The translations under genes were made by a program, and so were the position numbers. DNA of 64,000 nucleotides from Platanthera guangdongensis (lineage: Eukaryota; Streptophyta; Magnoliopsida; Asparagales; Orchidaceae), in the NCBI GenBank assembly GCA_039583875.1, contig CM077151.1, forward strand, positions 19,984,326-20,048,325. The letters are read 5' to 3'. The notes under the pieces were generated by a model, which had not been told where the DNA came from, ran no database searches, and saw only the letters and a program-made list of their open reading frames with translations. Positions within the stretch are counted from its first letter, which is position 1. Each line of letters begins with the position of its first letter. Shown in pieces: positions 57,140-64,000 of the stretch.

Positions 57140-59655
57140 CTATATATTGAGAAAATCTATCTCATGCACATCACTCGAAGCTTCCCCTACAAATGTGGGC
57201 TTTGATTTAACTGTGGCATTTTTCTCTGAAAATGATAAGCAAAAAATAGAATTGAGTTAAACAAACAACAACAATAGGAAAATTATTTGAATGTTGAAAG
57301 AAATACTTGGTTTTTTGGTTCTTGTTTCCCAATGTCCCTTCAAACGTGCATTTGAAATTCCTTTTGGTTTCTTCTTGGCCGGATCCTTAACGAGTGGAGT
57401 GCTTATTTCCTTCTGACCGTCAGTGTACCCTTGCTTTTCCTTTTCTTCCGCCGCCACCATGTCGTCAACCTCCTTACCCAACTCATTTAATACTGTCAGG
57501 ACCCTTGCCCTTGCAGGTTGGCAGTTCCTCATACGGTTTGCGAGGTCATACGAATAACGCACCAAATGATTTCGAAATACCAAATTGGAGTCGCATTGTA
57601 ACATGCATGGGGTATTTGGTAGGTATATATTTTTTTTGGCGTTTTGAGAAAATCGTTTAAGCAAGTATTGGTTCGAAACTTGCCGGACATTTTTCATATT
57701 GTATATCCTTAGTATATGCTTGCATAGTATGCCCCGCGTCTCGAAACCTCTGCATGAACATTGAGATTCATTGGAATCGGAATGCAAGTTCACAAACCAT
57801 CGTTTGTCTTCTTCAGAACCGTCACATTTCTTCGTTACATAGAGAGAATGATTTTCGTCATATCTAGTCTCATCAACAACGCAAACGCCAACGGCTCCCT
57901 CCATGTACGCTTTCTCAAAAATACTAAACATTTTGCGTGTGTAAAATTTGGAAGCATGACGGAGTAAACAACTATTAAACTTTAAGCATACCGTCCCTTG
58001 ACTGCCTCTAAAATCTTTGTCACGCTCGGCTCTACGCCAAGAGCCGACCATTTTCTCCAACCCGTGGAAACACTCCACTAGTGTACTCGTGCTCTTTGAA
58101 CATCCGTGCATGCCATTGTTGGCTGATTCGCTGCGTTGTGTTGATAATATACCCAAATCCAATACATCTTTGTTGAACGCCGTTGACCACTTTCTTCTAA
58201 CCTGATGCAGATCTCCTAACCATTTGTTATCTTCTAGAGATCCCTTCGAAACCATCTCATTCCAATGTCTATCGAACTCAATCTCGCTGTCACACTTACT
58301 TAAACATTGATAAAAAAGTGCACGGACACTTTTGTCTTTATTGAAGCAAGGTACTTTGGAGGGGGCCTTCTTCGAAATATGCCACTGGCATAGGCGGTGA
58401 CGACTCTGCGTAAGTACTCTACCAATCGCTACGGACATTGCCTGATCTTGATCCGTGAATATAGTCGTTGGTTGTTTGCCTCCGACAAATTTTAAAAATG
58501 TTTCAAACACCCAAACAAAGGATTCAATGGTCTCTTCAGCGATGAAAGCGCCGCCAATAAAAATATTCTGCCATTGATTGTTGACTGCGATTAATGGAGC
58601 ACAAGCCAAATTATACTTGTTCAATCTGTAGGTTGTATCAAATATAATAACATCCCCATAGCAGTCATAATCTATTTTACTATGTCCGTCCATCCAAAAG
58701 AAGCTTGTTAACCTGTTTAGTTCATCCGTACGAACATCGAACGAAAACATGTTGTCCTCCAAATGCTTTCCCTGGAGTATCTTCAAAAGACTAAGTGAAT
58801 CACCGCTCTCTATCAAGGCCTTTCTTTCCCGCTGCAAAAAGTTATAGGCATCAAATTTGGAGAACCCAACATTCTCCACCCCTCCAACTTCATTGGATAA
58901 AAAGTTGTATGCATGAACAGTTCTAACCCCAGCATCTGTCAAATTTTTCATAAGATTACCCTGCATGTTTGAAATGCTACGGTGCGATCTCAACAAATGC
59001 TGCTCCTTCTCGGTGGCAAGGGGATGCTTGTGCTCCTCAACGAACTTCGACACTGTCCAATTTTTGCCTTCTTTGTCTGCGGAAAAAAATATACATGCCA
59101 GACAACCTGTTCGTGTCTCCAATTTTCGATACTTTTTTGGAGACGGACCGACACTTCAAAATCCGGTTTTGGAGCAACTGTACTCCCGAGATCTAATAAT
59201 CCGAGTGTGCGTCCAGTAGGTTATGTGTTGTTTTCGGACACTAAAACCTATGCAATGAGCATACTGACAATACATAGCGTAGGCCTCGTCCTCTAAATGA
59301 ACTACTGGAAACACCACAGGTTTTTTTGGGATCTGACAATTTTCGAAGGAATGCAGTTGAAAACTGTGCTGATGGTAAAAAAAAATGCAGTTACAATCAT
59401 CAAAGAAATGCAGTTGCATTAACTTACAGTTACCTCTTCTACAACAATATTACCGGAACCCTGACTACTTGTTGCTCCCACTTCAGACATTTTTGGGACC
59501 TGACATTTTTCGAAGGAATGCAGTTGAAAAATGTGCTAATATTCAAAAAATGCAGTTACAATCATCAAAGAAATGCAGTTGCATTAACTTACCCCGGCAT
59601 CTTCTACAACAACACTACCAGAAGCCTGACTACTTGTTGCTCCCACTTCAGACAT
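57140..59655 (-). pseudogene. FAR1-related MULE transposase, one in-frame stop
   Basis: First exon MSEVGATSSQASGSVVVEDAG at 59655-59593 with donor GTAAGT; the next exon begins after TTGTCAG near 59325. Then comes a FAR1-type DNA-binding domain (PVVHLEDEAYAMYCQYAHCI; GFSVR; TRTGCLACIFF), the MULE transposase core (DTTYRLNKYNLACAPLIAV; TIFTDQDQAMSVAIGRVL; HRLCQWHI) and a SWIM finger CSCRGFETRGILCKHIL. The main frame is open from 59122 to 57307, donor GTATTT, and the last exon is 57225-57140 ending in TAG. The only visible lesion is a TGA at 59158-59156 inside the DNA-binding domain, between SKTGF and SVGPSPKK, in the same frame as the flanks. It moves the element by cut-and-paste and is related to host FHY3/FAR1 regulators; the MULE TIRs argue that this copy is a transposase. 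Confidence 0.85.
59321..59655 (-). repeat. About 169-bp tandem duplication over transposase exon 1
   Basis: 59321-59489 and 59490-59655 are near-identical, each with TTGGGA(T/C)CTGACA, TTTCGAAGGAATGCAGTTGA and ACTACTTGTTGCTCCCACTT. Each copy contains a start codon for MSEVGATSSQ, so there are two alternative first exons. Confidence 0.85.
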
Positions 59656-59899
59656 TTTCGCCTACAACTTTCCCGAAAAATACAGAGACATAAGAGAAAT
59701 CTGATGAAGTTTATAATGATAGGGTAAGCACTAAATCACAATACCTGGACTGAAACGTTTTGAAAAACTGTAGGGAGCACGAACATGGGCAAAGAAGGAG
59801 AAGGAGCTGCGAGTTGCAGGAGAACTAGGGGCGGCGAGCGGCGAGTTGCCGAAGTTCACTGATTTTCGGTCGATAGTTTTAGCTCCCGCAGCTGCTCAG

Positions 59900-59976
59900 A
59901 AGGGAAGAAGCGGGGTGGAGGGAAAAACAATAATTTCAGAAAGTAAAAAGATGGGCCTTGGGCTATTTATTTTCGC
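59900..59976. repeat. MULE right terminal inverted repeat (inner part)
   Basis: Reverse complement begins GCGAAAATAAATAG and runs colinear with the left repeat. Confidence 0.65.
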
Positions 59977-59993
59977 ACTGTGTGTGGGTGCCC

Positions 59994-60027
59994 GCATATA
60001 TCTCAAAGCTGTTTGAGATATATCTGC
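59994..60027. other. Perfect-arm hairpin next to the MULE end
   Basis: ATATATCTCAAA, loop GCTG, TTTGAGATATAT. It sits at the outer edge of the MULE and obscures the target duplication. Confidence 0.7.
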
Positions 60028-60047
60028 TTTGATATATAAGTGATTGA

Positions 60048-60267
60048 GGCTCTATTTGTTTGGGCATTTTGCAACTCCGTTTTGGGCAAACGCCGCCGGA
60101 AGGAGGGTAAACAAATGAACCTCCGGCGGCGTTTGCTCCGTTTTCACCCGTCCGTCTTGAGAAACGCCCCAAAAAGCTCCGTTTGGAGCAGCCACCTCTC
60201 CCCTCCGGTTCGAACCCTCCGTTTCCACCCGCCGGATCGACCCGCCACCGCCGAAACAAATGAAGCC
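60048..60267. mobile_element. Tourist-like MITE, 220 bp
   Basis: Inverted ends GGCTCTATTTGTTTGG and GGCTTCATTTGTTTCGG, flanked by TGA (60045-60047 and 60268-60270). TIR sequence and 3-bp target point to PIF/Harbinger. The interior is GC-rich and contains its own palindrome, AAACGCCGCCGGA facing TCCGGCGGCGTTT (about 60087-60134). No coding capacity. Confidence 0.82.
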
Positions 60268-60270
60268 TGA

Positions 60271-60501
60271 GTCATTTGAGTGGGCATCACACGGGCAGTT
60301 GGATGCCAACAATTTAGGTGTAGCGTAAATGTGTTTTCTGAGAAAATAAATTTTTGCTATTTGTCGAGATCATAAATCAATTCTAATCTCCTGGAAATGA
60401 ACGAGAGATTGTTTTATGAGGAAATATTTGGGAGATCATTCTATGAGATCATTTCTTCTCTTTTGGAGTGCATAAATGATCTCCCATGAGATCATTTTTA
60501 T
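60271..60501. other. Spacer with short palindromic repeats
   Basis: AT-rich, with several TGAGATCATT / AATGATCTC words (60410-60495). No gene. Confidence 0.4.
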
Positions 60502-61411
60502 TGATGGGGATGAAATTTCATTTACAGACTTGAGTGTGCAATTAACCACTTCCTCTTTGATTCCTCCTATTGTGGAGATCATGGGTTTGACCGGTCAACT
60601 CACTCCCTGTGATCTTCACCACAATAGGAATCATGGGGGTCTCTCATTCAACAACTACCGCCGTCACCGCCCGCCGCCGCCCGTCGCTACCGCCGTCCGC
60701 CGCCACCCGCCGGCGCCGCTCGTCGCCGCCACCGTCGCTCTCCGCCGACCGGCCGCCGCCGCCAACCGCCATTGTCGCTTGTAGGATGACCACCATCCGA
60801 TCGCTACAGAGCATTCATCGTCGGCTGATCTACAGGTAATCATCCACTAACCACCAAGTTAGTGGGGGGATCCACCATAACCACCTCGTGGAGGCTATAA
60901 AAGGAGCATCAGGTCTCCTCATTTCTCACCTTTCGCTCCCCGAGTCTTCTTATTTCTCAAGTCAGAACTCTGCCGAACTCCTCCCTCGGGTCATCTTCAA
61001 GCCGCCTATGAGCCAGAGGAATGTCCAAGTCCCCAAGTGAGCGGAGAAGGGAAGAAGACGAGTACCACCAACGCTCAAGCACACCAGCAACCAAGTTAGC
61101 ATCCAGTACTCTCTCGGCACAGCCTATTGCCCGTTGAAAGTCAGAAATTCTCTCTCACCTCCAAGTTGTGACGAGGAGTGGCATGTCACCCTCGATTCTC
61201 TGACATATTGTAACTGCAACCTGATAGTGGACTTTGACCGGCACAGATCCTCAGTCACGTGGTTTTTTACCCAGTTGAGGGGTTTTTCCACGTTAAAACA
61301 TCTTGTGTCACCTCTCTATTTTCATTGACTGTGTGTGCGCTCGACCGTCCCGAAAGCTAAGGCGGTCTAGTTTATTTCGGTCCGACCAGGACGTCGAGCT
61401 AGACCACAACA
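60502..61411 (+). repeat. Gypsy 5' LTR
   Basis: 910 bp, TGATGGGG...CACAACA. CG-rich CCGCCGCC stretch at 60650-60780, and a TATAAAAGG box at about 60896 with a transcript start expected about 30 bp on. Confidence 0.78.
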
Positions 61412-61430
61412 GTTTGGCGCCGTCTATGGG
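61412..61430 (+). other. Gypsy primer binding site
   Basis: GTTTGGCGCCGTCTATGGG directly after the LTR, a form common in plant Ty3/gypsy elements. Confidence 0.8.
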
Positions 61431-61539
61431 AATCACGATCCCCAACATCCTTCAGAAGTCAAGACCTTCATCCTTGTAACATTCAAGTTCCGCTTCAACG
61501 ACAAAAAGAAGCTCCCGCATAGCTGAAGGATTTGTACCA

Positions 61540-62067
61540 GAAGGACACACTGAACAAGCACACTCTCACTCTCTAGTGGACGTGTCATTGACCGCAGAGG
61601 CCGCTTTCGCACATATTACCGCCCCCGTGGGGCGTGTTCGACAAATGGAGGAGCAACAAGCTGAAATGTTTGCTTTGCTTAGGAATTTGGGAGCGCCTCC
61701 TGCCCCTCCTCTAGCACCAGTTAATCCATCATAGCCAAATCATGGTAGGGCGCAAGAAGCACAAAGACAAGAGGCACCCGAAGAATACTCTGACGTCGCC
61801 AACTCCACTCACCCGACTCGTGGAGGAACTGAAACTGGGCGACACTGCCGCAACTGGGAGGATGGGTCCCGACTTCCCCCGCTCGAGAGGTTCACCCAGG
61901 AAGAGATTCAGGAGGTGATCGTAGAAGAATACCGACAGGCGGGACGACGAGATATTCATACTCGCCGACCACTCTGCCAAGGCTCCCTCCTCGTACCACG
62001 GTTCCTGACTCATCCAATTCCTCATGGTTTCAAGCTGTCAAATATCGAGACGTTCGACAGAACTGAC
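61540..62067 (+). pseudogene. Gypsy gag N-terminus, broken
   Basis: RQMEEQQAEMFALLRNLGAP, an in-frame TAG at about 61731, then RFTQEEIQEVIVEEYRQAGR and the pre-gag motif HPIPHGFKLSNIETFDRTD, where the next LTR interrupts. Confidence 0.72.
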
Positions 62068-64000
62068 TGTAACATCCCGACATTTATTGGGCCAACAGAA
62101 CCCTAGTGGGCCCAATAAAAGTGACCCGAACCTCTACCCGTGACCGGTAGGAGGCAACCCTAGGCAGGGTATCGAGCTAGAGAACTCGGATTTGAGTTAT
62201 GTCAGTTCATGTGGCCTCATATAGTAAATACGAGCGTGTCGGAACTCGTTCCGTTGAATTTTGAGGTCATATGGTGGATGTGGTTGTTCCTCGTAAAACG
62301 TCGCGAAAATGAGATTTTTGAATATCGAGCTAGAGAACTCCGATTTGAATTTTGTCAGTTCCTGTGACCTCGTATAGTCAATATGAGTGCGTTGGAACTC
62401 GTTCCGTTGAATTCCAAGGTCATATGGTGGATATGGCCGTTTCTCTCAAAACGTCGCGAAAACGAGATTTTTGAATATTGATCTAGAGAACTCCAATTCA
62501 AGTTCTGTCAGTTCCTATGACTTCATATAGTCAATACAAACGCATCAGAACACGTTGCGCCGCGATTCGAAACCTAACGATGATTATGAGTGTTTTGATC
62601 ATTTTAGCGCGCTGCGACGCTCAAATTTTGAATACATAGTGATGGAGACGTTTCTGACACGGCCGTCATTGATCCCCGTCTGAGAGAGTTCGTCGATTGG
62701 GATGATCACTGCCGCAAGCTCAAGGATGAGATCGACGTCCGTCGCCATTATATAAAAATATATAATTATAAATTAAATAATCATAATTATATATATTTTT
62801 ATATTTTTATTATTTTAGCAATTTTATTTTAGGTATTTATTTCATGTTTTAATTTTCATTTTCATGTGTAATGATGGGTGCTTATAACTATCATGTGTTG
62901 TTTTAATTATTTCATTTCATGTGCTATGATGAGTGCATATAACAATCATATTTTCAATTTTGAATTTTGAATTTTAAATTTTGAATAAAGGGTTGATTGA
63001 GTGGTGTAAGCCTATATATAGGACATGATATTTGTCATATTGTTGGAGAGAAGAAGAATAAGAAAATAATCCCCGTGAAATCTTTTTGAGATCCTCCTTC
63101 CCCCTTGGCAAAATTCGGCCACCTCCCTCCCCCTCCTCCTCTTGGTCGTTGGCCCTCTTTCTCCCCCCTCTTAGTGGCTCGGCCACCTTCCCCCTCCCCT
63201 CTTGCTCCTTCCTCTCTCTATTCGGCTATCCCTAAACCGCCACCTTTTTCTCTCACTTTCTCCCTCACGATTTCTCCCTCCACCGCCACCCTCAAAGCCT
63301 CCTCATCTCTAACCTGATCACCTCCACTAATCCCTAACCCGGCCACCCTAGGCTACAACCGGACACCCTCCACCAAAACCATATAATCCGACCACCCCTC
63401 TCTTTTATTGGTTAGGCCAAATTGTTGGCAACAAATTTTCGTGGATCTCGGCCAAGGCGTGAAGCGACGAAGGCGGACAAGTTTCTTTTCCTTCCGACGT
63501 GACTCCGGCGGAGCCGTTGACAGGCGATCCAAGCAAAGAAATCATAATCATCCATTCCGATTGGGTAACGAAAAATTTCTACTCTCGTGTGTTTTTTTTC
63601 CTAGATATTCTTGTGGTGAAAATTCTTGACATTGCATCTTGAAGCGATGAATAATCGTGGTTTTCTTTCGATTGTTTGTGTTTATCTTGATTGATTTTAT
63701 TTTTGAAAAGACTTGGCAAACCGTCATTATCTTTTGTTGGGAGAAATCTACCGTTTTCTGAATCGTTACTTTTGATAGATCTCTTTTGCTACAACACCGC
63801 TCATTCGGACCGGGTGGGTCCTTTTAGCCAAAAAGGATATTGTCTTATAGCCATTGTTCGATCCTAAGTAGTTTGGCTACCCGTACATTAGCATATAATT
63901 GATAGATTTAATTAACGTGGTGTTGCGTAAAACGATTGTGCGAGTGTAGGATTGGATCATTATAAAGGCAAACGTGTTCGTCAGTAAATATATTCGGTGT
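62068..64000 (+). repeat. LTR of another element inserted in gypsy gag, open at right edge
   Basis: Starts TGTAACATCCCGACATTTATTGG after CTGAC. It contains three tandem units of about 153 bp, a CTATATATAGGAC TATA box at about 63011-63023 and a CT-rich transcribed leader. No internal domain appears by 64000, so the element or LTR continues outside. The TGTAACAnCCCGA start is common in plant gypsy chromovirus LTRs. Confidence 0.65.
62169..62570. repeat. Three tandem units of about 153 bp
   Basis: Units begin GAGCTAGAGAACTC at about 62173 and 62326 and GATCTAGAGAACTC at about 62480. Each contains GTCAGTTC, CATATAGT and (in the first two) GGTCATATGGTGGAT, with GCGAAAA(T/C)GAGATTTTTGAATAT at the joins. 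Confidence 0.85.

Larger units (their letters stand above)
52967..59993. mobile_element. MULE carrying Ulp1-protease and FAR1-type transposase genes
   Basis: Diverged terminal inverted repeats: 52990-53064 (GCGGAAATAAATAG, CTTTTTACTTT, GAAATTA, TGTTTTTC) matches the reverse complement of about 59976-59900. Outer edges are taken at the GGGTAA/GGGCAC starts and are approximate; I could not find a 9-bp target duplication. Inside, a plus-strand Ulp1-like gene and a minus-strand MULE transposase converge. Both subterminal regions carry many TGCAGTTGCATT motifs. Established knowledge: Ulp1-like (KAONASHI-type) genes are known passengers of Mutator-like elements in plants. Confidence 0.78.
60502..62067 (+). 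mobile_element. Ty3/gypsy element: 5' LTR and gag start
   Basis: LTR, a TGGCGCCGTC-type primer site and the start of gag, all plus-strand, cut at 62068 by another LTR. The same LTR family forms the solo LTR at 50165-51045. Confidence 0.8.

Noticed and set aside
57257..59122. Host FAR1/FHY3 transcription factor
   Set aside because: It lies between MULE TIRs with subterminal repeats and a partner Ulp1 gene, and has an in-frame stop; an element-encoded transposase fits better.
1..64000. tRNA or rRNA genes
   Set aside because: The only tRNA-related sequences seen are short retroelement primer sites; no cloverleaf or rRNA core sequence was recognised by eye.

Overview
This is plant nuclear DNA from a flowering plant with a large, retrotransposon-rich genome. 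The evidence is Ty1/copia and Ty3/gypsy LTR elements with plant-type PBS and PPT signals, a Mutator-like element carrying a FAR1-type transposase and a Ulp1-type protease, a Tourist-like MITE, and a spliced plant GPI-anchored beta-1,3-glucanase. The very GC-rich glucanase exon (high GC at third codon positions) leans towards a monocot, but I cannot name the species.

Main result: on the minus strand the window holds one complete host gene, a GH17 glucan endo-1,3-beta-glucosidase with an X8/CBM43 domain and a GPI tail. Exons 2-4 lie at 10547-8837. Exon 1 (signal peptide) lies at 52304-52247, about 41.7 kb upstream. Donor, acceptor, branch-point-like sequence and codon phase all fit, and the joined reading frame is 499 codons plus stop, the length expected of this family. 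Most of the window (10548-52246) is therefore one giant first intron packed with transposable elements.

Layout. 1-1126: unrecognised minus-strand coding remnant. 4806-6963: a small TRIM-like LTR element whose 3' LTR was hit by a 1.4-kb DNA transposon. 7172-7372: copia scrap. 8837-10547: glucanase exons 4-2. Intron contents: a gag-less copia broken by a solo LTR (about 11547-16169); a copia on the minus strand with a truncated 3' LTR (16170-22000); a chimeric copia cluster (23121-29833); a 16.6-kb copia nest bounded by two 760-bp LTRs and a perfect GAACT target duplication (31009-47618), which contains a gag-only LTR element (33738-38310) and a nearly intact young copia (41713-46836); an 18-bp minisatellite (49316-50090); and a gypsy solo LTR (50165-51045). 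52247-52540: glucanase exon 1, 5' UTR and TATA. 52967-59993: a MULE with convergent Ulp1-protease and FAR1-like transposase genes. 60048-60267: Tourist-like MITE. 60502-62067: gypsy 5' LTR and gag start, interrupted at 62068 by another LTR that runs off the window.

Order of events in the 31-47.6 kb nest, read from nesting and target duplications: the outer copia inserted into the intron; the gag-only element inserted into its reverse transcriptase; a 996-bp tandem duplication copied the junction of the two; a 168-bp duplication copied the outer leader/PBS/LTR edge; last, the inner copia inserted into that second leader copy. All coordinates and splice sites were read by eye from the sequence; no search was run.
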